From: Tridacna crocea | Lineage: Eukaryota; Mollusca; Bivalvia; Cardiida; Cardiidae | DNA length: 64,000 nt | Assembly (NCBI GenBank): GCA_943736015.1 | Contig: OX031065.1 | Span: forward strand, 46,292,992 to 46,356,991 | Direction: 5' to 3' | Part shown: positions 40,801 to 52,800 of the stretch, piece after piece | Numbering within the stretch: position 1 is the stretch's first letter | Layout of the letters: each line of letters starts with the position of its first letter | Position numbers and translations under genes: made by a program | The notes under the pieces: model-generated | What the model was told of the DNA's origin: nothing | The model's database searches: none | What the model saw: the letters and a program-made list of their open reading frames with translations, nothing else

Positions 40801-43800
40801 TCATATCCAGGTCTTCTAGAGAGAAATTCCAATTTATTATTCATGTTAAAATGTAGACAGTTTATAGAGATGGTGAATGGAACTGACAGTGAAGTACGCG
40901 GGGCTGCACTAAGGAGCCCCAGATCTCAGCACGGTGGGAGTAACAGATCTAGTCCCTGTAGGAGCCCAGTACACCACTCACTCTCCCCCAGAGTTACACC
41001 ACTGTCCACAAACTCAGGAAATAACAGTCCAAACAGATCAAAGTCAGTCAGCAAATCTCTCTCAAACTCTCAAAAGTATCCACAGACTGCCAACTCCAAC
41101 CAGATTTCAAGCAGCAACAGTTTAGGGAGTAACAACAGTCAAAACTCGCAGTCGGACTTGAAAACCATTTCAGAGGAGACCATGAATGCGGCCAATATTG
41201 CTCATTCAAACTTATCTGTGAATAATGTTAGTGTCAATGGAAATCAGTCAAGATGTATAGAGGACGTGGAAATGTTAGAGGGAGTTAATATGCTTGACGA
41301 GAATTCAGTTGTGACTAATGGTGATAGTTCTTCCAACGGACAGTACATGAATGGAGAAAGCTGTCATCATGACAAAGACATTGAAATGGGTAGGTTGGTT
41401 GGTGCTAGAAAAGAGTGTGTACAAGAGTACATGTATTTAGATTTTTACCTCTTGACAAACTTATTGACTTGCTTGGTAAAGGGTTGTATTGTGAAGTCTG
41501 AAATACAGTCAAATTGGTAATGGGATAACATTATGATATGAGGTTATTCAACCCTTTCCCAAACAATCCCTGGTTTTCACAACCCTGAAAAAGAAGCCTT
41601 TTGAAAACGTTGTGGGAAAAGGAGAAAATGATGGTAACCAGCATTTTCTCCTTTTCCCACAATGTTTTCTACCCTGCTGGAAACAAATTTCAATTTTTGA
41701 GAACTTGCGTTTATTTTGTTTTCTGTAAGTGCTTTCAATTTGGACTAGTCTAAGATTTTGTGGTTTGGTAAAGAGTTAACATGCTTGGGTACGATACTGA
41801 ATTCTATTGGATGAGTACCTTGCAGAACCAGTCTATATTTTTGACGAGGCGACAGCCGAGTCTGAAAGATAAATTGGTTTTGCAGTGTGCTAGTAACCAG
41901 CATTTTCTCCATTTCCCACAATGTTTTCTACCTTTCCCAAACCAAATTTCAATATTTCAGTCACATTTATATTGAAGTCTGCAAATGCTTACAATTCGGA
42001 CCAGTCTAACATTTACTTGTGTGGTAAAATTACCTCTGTGCAAACTTCCATGTTTATAAGGTATTGGCTCATCCAGGATTTGCCACAGAATCATTTGGTT
42101 TAAAAAAAAGAAAGAAATCCTGCATTATATGCTTTCTGTCATCAAAGTGATTACATTTAACCCTTTACCACAGGATGACGACTTCTGACGCCCCTGAGGA
42201 AGAAGCCTTTTGAAAACATTGTGGGAAAAGGAGAAATGCTGGTAACCAGCATTTACTCGTTTTTCCACAAAGTTTTCTACCCTATCAAAGCTAAATTGCA
42301 CCATTGGAGCCACTTTGAAATTGTCGTCTGCAAATGCTTTTAACTTGGATAGGTCTTAAATTTCGCGGTGTGGTTAAGGGAGGGGGCGGTGTTTACAGGA
42401 GATACATGTAACTACTTCTTAACACATTAGCAAGCATTTGCAGACGACAAAATAAAAGTGACTGAAAATTTGAAATTAGTTTTGTGAAGGGTGAAAACAT
42501 TGTGGGAAAAGGAGAAAATGCTGGTTACCAGCATTTTCTCCTTTTCCCACAATGTTTTCAAAAGGCTTCTTTCTCAGGGGCGTCAAAAGTAGGGATTGTG
42601 TGGTAATGGCCCTAATGGGCTAACAGCATAGCTTCATCCCATATAAAGTCAATACCAAACAACTGCATTTGGGAGAATTCTCTTTGGCTCTGTTATGGTG
42701 TTGGTCCTTTTAACCCGAAAAAATGAGAGTCTCTTCCACAAGGGTTTGAATCTCACCAGGTGCAGTTTGTATTTCAGCTATCCATTTGTTGTGAACTTAC
42801 ACCTTAACCCATTACCACACAATCCCTACTTTTGACGCCCCTGAGAAAGAAGCCTTTTGAAAACACTGTGGGAAAAGGAGAAAATGCTGGTAACCAGCAT
42901 TTTCTCCATTTCCCACAGTGTTTTCTACCCTTCCCAGAACAAATTTCTATTCTTCAGTCCCCTTTATTTTGTCATCTGCAAATGCTTTCAATTTGGACCA
43001 GTCTAAAATTTTCTCGTGTGGTAAAGAGTTAACTTATTACTAAACGACAATATTTTAGACTGGTCCAAATTGAAAGCATTTGCAGACGACAAAATGAAAG
43101 TGACTGAAAATTTGAAATTTGTTTTGTGAAGGGTAGAAAACATTGTGGGAAAAGGAGAAAATGCTGGTTAACAGCATTTTCTCCTTTTCCCACAATGTTT
43201 TCTAATGGCTTCTTTCTCATGGGCATCAAAAGTAGGGATTGTGTGGTAATGGGTTAATAAGAGCAACTATTACAGAACTTTCCATTGCACACTTGGAGAC
43301 TGTTTCATCATGATTTAGAATGATGAAGCAGATGATGTAGATGAAAAGGAAGACTTTATGTTCTGTGCAATCAAGTCTTCATCTACCCAGTAGATGGATA
43401 GAACTGCTCAATGTCCTTTTGCAGACTATTTAGTTCAAGGTTAAGCTGCGCAGAGGGTGTAGTCTGTTTTATTATACTGCAAAGAAATTTCTGGTGATTT
43501 GATTGGTTAACATGGCAGGAACATTATAATTATCATGTTCCCTGGCAAAAACAAAAAAAAAAAGACAGTTTCCCTTTTGAGTGCCCCTTAAACATCACTA
43601 CACATGCAGCACAACATCCAAAATGGCGGTGTCTATCGATCACCAGATTGCATATTTATGCACCAAACTGCATGTTTTAGTGACGTCACTTTCCAGTGAC
43701 ATCAGTTTCCATTGAATTCGTGCTCTCATAAGGGAATTTCCTTTTCTCGATTCGTGAAATTGTAAAACAGGAAAATTTCGCCCTTTTAAAGGGTAAAACT

Positions 43801-46800
43801 TTGCAGTATAATAAATTTGTTGTACGGTCAGGTGGCAGGGGACTTGGAGACTTGTTCACGGCTGTGGTGAATCATGTCGCCACCTCGCCTTCGGCTTGGA
43901 GCGACATGATTAACCACAGCCGTGAACAAGTTTCCAAGTCCCCTGCCACCTGACCGTACAACTCATACTGTTCTGATCTTCAGTCACATGTTGTGCGAAT
44001 TATCAAATGAAATATGCTTTAAAAAAAATAGAGTGTGCCAGGACCCCCAAATTTCCTGAATTGCACCAAAAAATAAGGTGTTTGCCTTCCTGCATTCATT
44101 TGAAGGTGGGTCAAAAGACCCCCAAATGACACAGTTCAGGGTAAACTCTTGTATGCACAAATGCTACATCTTCTCAGAATTGTCCCAAACCAGGGTTCTC
44201 ATTTGACCATGGACTAGGGTTAACTCTTTACCAAACGACAAGATTTTAGACTGGTTCAAATTGAAAGCACTTGCAGTCGACAAAACGAACATAACTCAAA
44301 AATTGAAATTTGTTTCCAACAGGGTAGAAAACATTCTGGGAAAAGGAAAAAAATGATGGTTTCCAGCATTTTCTCCTTTTCCCATAATGTTTTCAAAAGG
44401 CTTCTATCTGAGGGGCGTAAAAACAAGGGATTGTTTGGGAAAGGGTTTAGATGCTTGGAAATTTGAAATGGCCCGTTTTTGACGCTCATAAATTTCTGCT
44501 TAAGTATCAATTGGACGCACAAGATTATTGTCTAAAGCTTCATATAAACTAGTTCATGTGCATCTGGCAGAAATACATAGTTTATCAAAGACAAGAAGGA
44601 CATAGCTCTGCTTATCACAGCAATTATCTCTTTACCAACCAATAACATTTTGGGCTTGTCCAAATTGAAAGCATTTGCAAACAACAACATAAATTTTTGA
44701 AGCAAAATTGAATTTTGACTTTGGAAAAGCATGTAAAAAAAACATAGTGGGAAAAGGGGAAATGCTGGTTATCAGCATTTTCTCCTTTTCTCACAATTTT
44801 TTCCAAAGGCTTCTTTCTCAGGATCATCAAAAGTCGGGATTGTTTGGTAAAGGGTGAAGCTAGTTAGTGGCAAATCATTCTGTAAAAGAATGACAAAGAT
44901 GTTCAGTCAGTTAGCTAGTGTAAAATGACATGTTTTCAAATTAACTGCTACCCTAAGTGACAGATGCATGTCAAATCATGCTGTAATACTTCTAAAAAAA
45001 GTAAACTGATATGAAATAAAGATTGCCAAATAAAACTCGAAAAGCCATGACAACAACAAATGCGAGTTTGACATGGGCTGATCAGAGGCACTTCAGTAAC
45101 CAGCATTTTCTCCTTTTCCCACAATGTTTTCTACCCTATCATAGATATAAATCATCTTTTCAGCAAGAGTTGAATTGTCGTCTGCAAATGCTTTCAACTT
45201 GGTCTAGTCCAAAAGTTTGTCGTTTGGGAAGGGGAAAGGGTTAAATGAAAATTTAAAACAACATGTAAATGTAGATTGGGCAATTGGGGTAATGAGGAGG
45301 GAATGGAGCCTTTTTAGTTCACCTTAGCATGAAGTGCTAAAGGTGAGCTATTGTGATCGTCCTATGTCCGGCGTCGATTGTCCGTCAACTATTTCTTTAA
45401 ACATCTTCTTCTCCTAAACCACTGGGCCAATCTTCATGAAACTTTGCAGGAATGTTCCTTGGGTGAAGCTCTACTGAAATTTTTCAAAGAACTGAATTCC
45501 AGCCATAACTCTGGTTGCCATGGCAACAAAAAAAAAAAAACAAACCAAAATCTTTGAAAATCTCTGAAACTAGAAGGCGTAGAGTTTTGATATTTGGTAT
45601 GTGGCATCTCCTAATGGACTTCTACCAAGTTTGTTCAAATTATGCCCTTGGGGTCAAAACTGGCCCCCACCCCAGGGGATAACAAATTTGAGCATAGGAA
45701 CAAAGAAAGAAAACTTTAAAAATCTTCTCTTCTGAAACTTGAAGGCATAGAGCTTTGATATTTGGTATGTGGCATCTCCTAGTGGACCTCTACCACCCCG
45801 GGGTCACAAGTTTGAGCATTGGAAGAAAGAAGGAAAACTTTAAAAATCTTCTCAAAAACTAGAAAGGGTAGAGCTTTGATATTTGGTCTGTTGCATCTCT
45901 TAGTGGACCTCTACCCAGTTTGTTCAAATGATGCCCCTGGGGGTCAAAACTGGTCCCACCCCGGGGGTCACAAGTTTGAGCATAGGAACAAAGAAGGAAA
46001 ACTTTAAAATTCTTCTCCTCTGAAACTAGATGGTGTAGAGCTTTGATATTTGGTATGTGGCATCTCCTAGTGGACCTCTACCAAGTTTGTTTAAATCATG
46101 CCCCTGGGGTCAAAACTGGCACCACCAAGGGGTCACAAGTTCGAGCATAGGAACAAAGAAGGAAAGCTTTAAAAATCTTCTCTGAAACTAGATGGTGCAT
46201 TTTCTCCTTTGCCAACAATGTTTTCTACCCTTCCCAAATCAAATTTAAATTTTTGAAGCACATTTATTTTTTCAGCACATTTTTTTTGTCATCAGCAAAT
46301 GCTTTCAATTTGGACTAGTCCAAAATTTTGTCGTTTGGTAAATAGTTAAGTCTTTCAATTTTACTTGACTAAACCACAGGAATGACATCAAAACCTTGGA
46401 ATTAAAAAAATATGAAACTGGAAATCCTTTGATCACAAATTACTTTGTATAGAAAGAAAACTACAGATTAAAATGTGAATGGTTTACAGGACCATGCGTT
46501 GCAATACATGTCCAATACCAGCCCAAAACACTACAGTGCCAGCAAAAAAGAAACAAAATCATAAATATTCATGTTGATCAACCCTTTACGAGATTTTAGG
46601 CCTGTCTTGAGTGAAAGGACTTGCAGATTACAAGTTTAACCCTTTACCACTCAATGCAGACTTTAACTCTTTACCACACAATCCCGACTTTTAACGACCC
46701 TGAAAGAGAAGCCTTTTGCAAACATTGTGGGAAAAGGAGAAAATGCTGGTAACCAACATTTTCTCCTTTTCTCACAAAGTTTTCTACCCTATGATAGTAA

Positions 46801-49800
46801 AATTGCACGATTTGAGCCACTTTGAAATTGTCGTTTTCAAATGCTTTCAAGTTTGGCAAGTCTAAAACTTTTCCGTGTAGTAATGGGTTAAACGACCATG
46901 AGAAAGAAGCCTTGTAAAAACTTTGTGGGAAAAGGGGAAAATCATCATTTTCTCCTTTTTCCCACAATGTTTTCTACCCTAAGAAAAATTGGACCACTTG
47001 AGGAACCTTGAAATTGTCATCTGCAAATGCTTTCAATTTGGACAAATGCTAAACATTTATCATCTTGAAAAGGGTTAAAGATGCACCCTCATAGCCAAAA
47101 AGGAAAAAAAAAAAAACCATTGTTAAAATTGGATAGACTTTAGAATTACATATACATGTATTCAAAATTTAGTCGGCTTTGTAGAGATAGATAAATTGCT
47201 AAAATGTATATGGCTTAACCCATTACCACACAATCCCTACTTTTGACGCTCCTGAGAAAGAAGCCTTTCAAAAATACTGTAGGAAAAGGAAAAAATGGTG
47301 GTAACCAGCATTTCTCCTTTTCCTACAGTGTTTTCTACCCTTTCCAGAACAAATTCAATTTTTCAGTCACCTTTATTTTGTCGTCTGCAAATGCTTTGAA
47401 TTTGAACCAGTCTAAAATTTTCTCTTGTGGTAAAGTGTTAAAGGATGAACACATGTATTGGATGTCTTACATTTAACCCTTTACCCCATAATGCATTTCT
47501 ATGGTATCTGTAATTGACCCTTAATAACAGCAAGGATGAAACCATTTCTTGTGTGTATATGACATCTTTTGATAGCAAAGAAAACATTGTGACAAAAGGT
47601 GAAATTGCTTGTCACGAGCAATTTCACCTTTTGCCACAATGTTTTCCAAATGTTCCTACAAGCAATGCGTAGAAATGAGTATCTATGGAGTAAAGGGTTA
47701 AAGAAACATAACAACGGTAATTTCTTTGACGGCCTTCAGAAAATGAGTTGCATCTACTGTCATAATCTATGCATCCTTGTAACTGTCAAAGGCAACATTG
47801 GATATGAAGATACCATACAAATATTAGTTGTACAGTCATTTGGGCCTAGAAACTTGTTCAAGGCTGTGGTGAATCATGTCACCACCTCGCTTTCAGCTCG
47901 GGGCAACATAATCCACCACAACAGTACTGTTTCAAACAAGTTTCCAAGTTCAGTGGCACATGTCTGTACAACAATTTATTATACTGCAATATTTTACCAA
48001 TCCAGGGGTGTTAACACAATCCCTACTTTCGACAACCCTGAGAAAGAAGCCTTTAGAAAACATTGTGGGAAAAGGAGAAAATGCTGGTAACCAGCATTTT
48101 CTCCTTTTCCCACAGTGTTTTCTACCCTTTACAAAAGAAATTTCAAATTTTCTGTTACTTTTATTTTGTCGTCTGCAAATGCTTTCAATTTGGACAAGCC
48201 TAAAATATTGTCGTTTGGTAATGAGTTTAGCGAACTTTACCTGTTTTTTGGTAAAAAAAAATGAGTACACTGACAAGGTAGAATTCCCCATCTGAGTGCC
48301 CCAATTCAGTGAAAACTGACATCACTGAAACCTTGGTAAAGCATGGAGTGGATAAAAAAAAATGTATCGGTCAAATTAGAAATTATCCTACATATAACAA
48401 TTATAAGAATAGTGTGTTGCCTGCAAGAGCAGGATGTTGAAAATGCAATTTATGAAGTATGCATGGTAAATATAAACCCAGGTTATTGCTGGTCATTTTG
48501 AAATCTTAAGTTTTTTAAAAGCATTTGCAAAAAAAGAAATAAATGTGGTTCAAATAATGATGTTTGCTCTGTTGGGATAGAGAACTACTTGTTAAAAGTG
48601 GAAAATGTTCTTTGGTTGTATTTTTATTTTCATATTTGCATTTTCTTCCTTGCACAGTGTACTCAATAGCTTCCTTACAGGCTGTTAAAACACAGGACCA
48701 CGTGGGAAAGGATTGTCCGTTTACCACACTACCCGAGATTAATTTCAATGACCCTGAGGAGGAAGGGGCCTTTAGAAAACCTTATGGGAAAAGAAGAAAA
48801 AGCTGATAACCACCATTTTCTTTTTTTCCCACAGTGTTTTCCACCCTTTGTAAGATAAATTTAGAGTTGAATTTAGTTAGGTTTGCCTTGTTTAAGAGCT
48901 CAGTGTATGTTTTACTATATCCAGGGTGCTCCAATATCTCTTTACAATACAATTTCATGGTTTAACTCATTACCGAACGACAATATTTTAGGCTTGTCCA
49001 AATCGAAAGCATGAAAATGACTAAAAATATGAAATTAGTTTTTGTGAAGGGTAGAAACCATTGTGGGAAAAGGAGAAAATGCTGGTTACCAGCATTTTCT
49101 CCTTTTCCCACGATGTTTTCAAAAGGCTTCTTTTCCAGGAGCGTCAAAAGTAGGGATTGTGTGGTAATGGGTTAATGACCTGCGAGATGACAGCCTTTGG
49201 AAAACATGGTGGGGCAAGTACCTTTTCCCAAAATGTTTTCATTGCAACAAAACCTAATTTTTTGACTCGCATTTATTTTTTGATCTGCCAATGCTTTTAA
49301 TTTGGACAAGTCTAAAACTTTATCATAAGTTTAAGTGGTTAACCCAATACCACACAATCCCGACTGGTAACCAGCATTTTCTCCTTTTCCCGCAATATTT
49401 TCTACCCTTCACAAAACAAATTTCAAATTTTCAGTCACTTTTATGTTGTCGTCTGCAAGTGCTTTCAATTTGGACAAGCCTAAAATATTGTGGTTTGGTA
49501 ATGAGTTAAGTGGTTAAACCAGATACTTGAAATGACAGTGAGGAAGAAGGCATCTTAAACCATTGTAGGACAAGAAGAAAATGCTGATTACTACTGTTTA
49601 CTTCTTTTCCCACAATGTTTTCTGTCATTTCAGAGGTAAATTTCACCAATAGAGGAGTGGTTAGTTTGTTATATGCATTGCATCTCATTTTGGACAAATC
49701 TGAAATATAGTTGTTTGGTAAAGTGTTGAACTTCTGTAATTTATTATTATTCTTTTTCTTCCAGAAATAGATCAACCATCTCAAAAGCGACAGCTGTGTG

Positions 49801-52800
49801 GGGGAAATCAGGTGGCAATAGAGAAAATGTTGCAGTTTGGTCGTGAGTTGCAATCCATGAGTGTTAGACTACGAAAGGAGTTTGGGCCAAATGAAACAAA
49901 CAAAAAATCACTGCAGGTAATTTTCTGTGAAATTTTTTTTTCCTGGTCAAAATTCATTCTGTGTTTAACATTTCTTTCAATATAATGTTCAGGAAGGTTG
50001 AGGAAAATTGACACTGTAGGAAATTTATTTTTTTTTTCACCCTTGAAAAAAAATAAAAATATTTTGGGAAATGGAATAAATGTTACATCATCCTTTTCTC
50101 ACAATGATTGAATCCTTTACCACACAATCCTGAGTTTAACTCTTTCCCAAGCAATCCCCACTAACAACCCTTAGAAAGAGGCCTTTTGAAAAACATTGTG
50201 GGAAAAGGAGAAAATGCTGGTAGCCAGAATTTTCTCCTTTTCCCACAATGTTTTTTGTACTTCCCAAAGCAAATTTTAGAATTTGAGTCTCATTTTTTTT
50301 GGTCGTCTGCAAGTGCTTTCAGTTTGGACAAGTCAAAAATATTGTTGTTAGGTAAAGAGTTAAACGACCTTTAGGAATAACCCTTTTGCAAATATTGTGG
50401 GGAAAGCAGAAATTGCTGGTAACTAGTATAATATCCTTTTCCAAAAATGTTTTCTGCTCCTACAAAGATTTAACTCGTAATTTTGGCCACATCTACTTAG
50501 AGGTCTGCCAAATTTCTTTCAGTTTTGATCTACTCAAGTCTAAAACTTTGTCGCTTTGTAAAGCGTTTAAGAAAAAAAAAAAATGTTTTGAGTTAATCTA
50601 ATTATTTGCAAGAGAATGCATTCAATTTTAACAAGTCTTTAGACAAGTCTAAAAGTTTATTTGCTTATACCCCTGTCAAACCCAACTCATTCCCATAGCG
50701 TTCTAAAATTGTTGTGAAACTGACTTGAACTGTCTTTGGACAGAGGGGACGTACTATCAAACTTTTTACAATCTGTTTACAAAGTTAATGGGTGGGTATA
50801 GGACAGCTTTGGATGAGAGGGATGCTCTAGAACTGTGAGCCTGCTCAAAATGTTCTGCTGTCCATCCCATCCTATAATTTCGTGGATTGACAACTTACTT
50901 AACTCTTTACCGAACGACAAAATTTTAGACTGGTCCAAATTGAAAGCATTTGCAGACGACAAAATAAAGGTGACTGAAAAAAAGATTTTTTTTCTGGGAA
51001 GGATAGAAAACACTGTTGGAAAAGGAGAAAATGCTGGTTACCAGCATTTTCTCCTTTTCCAACAGTGTTTTCAAAAGGCTTCTTTCTCAGGGGCGTCAAA
51101 AGTAGGGATTGAGTGGTAATGGGTTAACCCTTTACCAAACGACAAAATTTTAGACTTGTCCAAATTGAAAGGTTTTGCAGACGACAAATTGAATGTGACT
51201 TAAATAATGAAATTTGTCTGTGACAGGGTTGAAAACATTGTGGGAAAAGGAGAAAATGCTGGTTACCAGCATTTTCTCCTTTTCCAACAATGTTTTCAAA
51301 ATCCCTATACTCCAGGGTCATCAAAAGTCAGGATTGTGTGGGAAGAGTTAAAACATGATGGACATACAACAAACGAACTGCCATTCTTTGATCCTAATAG
51401 AGACGCAATGCATTTGGGTATCGTTTGGTAGTGCATTTGCATTTTACTGACAGAAATTACATGTCCTATGTTGAGAGAAGCCAGTTTTACAATTTTGTTG
51501 ACCGAGATAAGACTTTTCAAGAATAGGGTTAGTGAGACAGGGGATTAAGGCAATATCAGGCCAAAATTACACATTCTAGCATGACTGCAACTCATTTTCA
51601 GACTGTCTGGACAAGGAAGACATTCTAAGAAAAAGTTTGATGTGACTGGAACTTTAACAGTGAAAAACATGTGGTACTTTATGATTGGGATCTGTTTGAA
51701 TTTACTCATACAAACATTATATGTGAATTATGGCCCTCTTGTTAACATTTCAGGATGCATTTAGTTTATTAGCCTATTCTGATCCCTGGAACAGTCCTGT
51801 CGGTGCTCAGTTAGACCCTGTGATGAGAGAGCCTGTGTGTGCAGCACTCAACAGTGCTATATTAGGTAAACCACAGATCAGATCATGTTTGTACATAGGA
51901 GCCATGTGCTGTAAAAAGTGGTCTTAACTCTTTACCACACGAGAAAATTTTAGACTGGCCCAAATTGAAAGCATTTGCAGATGACAAAATAAAGGTGACT
52001 GAAAAATGGAAATTTGTTATGGGAAGGGTAGAAAACACTGTGGGAAAAGGAGAAAATGCTGGTTACCAGCATTTTCTCCTTTTCCCACAGTGTTTTCAAA
52101 AGTCTTCTTTCTCAGGGGAGTCAAAAGTAGGGATTGTGTAGTAATGGCTTAATGTATTTGCAAAAAGTATCGACCTAGGTCAGCCTGCGCAGTCCGCACA
52201 GGCTGATGTAGGCCAAAACTTTTTGCTTTTGGTAAATTTTATGTGTGTCAAAGGACCAGTCTACCTCAGGACTTAGTCGATTATCATACAGAATGTGGGT
52301 AGAAATGTTGGAGCTACAAATGCCAGAGGGGGGAAACAAAACAACACAGTTTGAAATTTCAAAGTGGTAAATATGCCAGAAATGAAAATGTGCTAGGTAA
52401 AATTGTCAGATGTTTTAACTAGTATGTAGATGAGGGGAAAAAAGACGGAAACATTTTACATTTTACACCAGTAAAATAATTCTCTCTAGGATATTCTGAA
52501 ATTGGTTCATCTTTCTTTGAATCTGTCTCATTTGTCTATTGAGTTGACAGGTCAGTATTTTCTCCTGTTTCTGAATTGTTTTCAGCTATTTCAAAGACAG
52601 ACATCTGTTAAGCTACACTGAGTTTGTGGTCTACAAATGATTTCAGTTAGGGCAAGTTGAATTTAAGTTATGTGTTTAACTCATTACCAAACGACAATAT
52701 TTTAGGATTGTCCAAATTGAAAGCATTTGCAGACGACAAAATAAAGGTTACTGAAAAATTGAAATTAGATCTGGTAAGGGTAGAAAACACTGTGGGAAAA

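Noticed and set aside
41390..41520. Extension of the long open frame beyond RANBP9/10 exon 9
   Set aside because: A GTAGGT donor at 41390 keeps phase with the exon 10 CRA sequence, and the extension has no family similarity.
47599..48090. 163-codon open frame
   Set aside because: Spans a MITE B half, a decayed palindrome and a MITE A half; chance reading through repeats.
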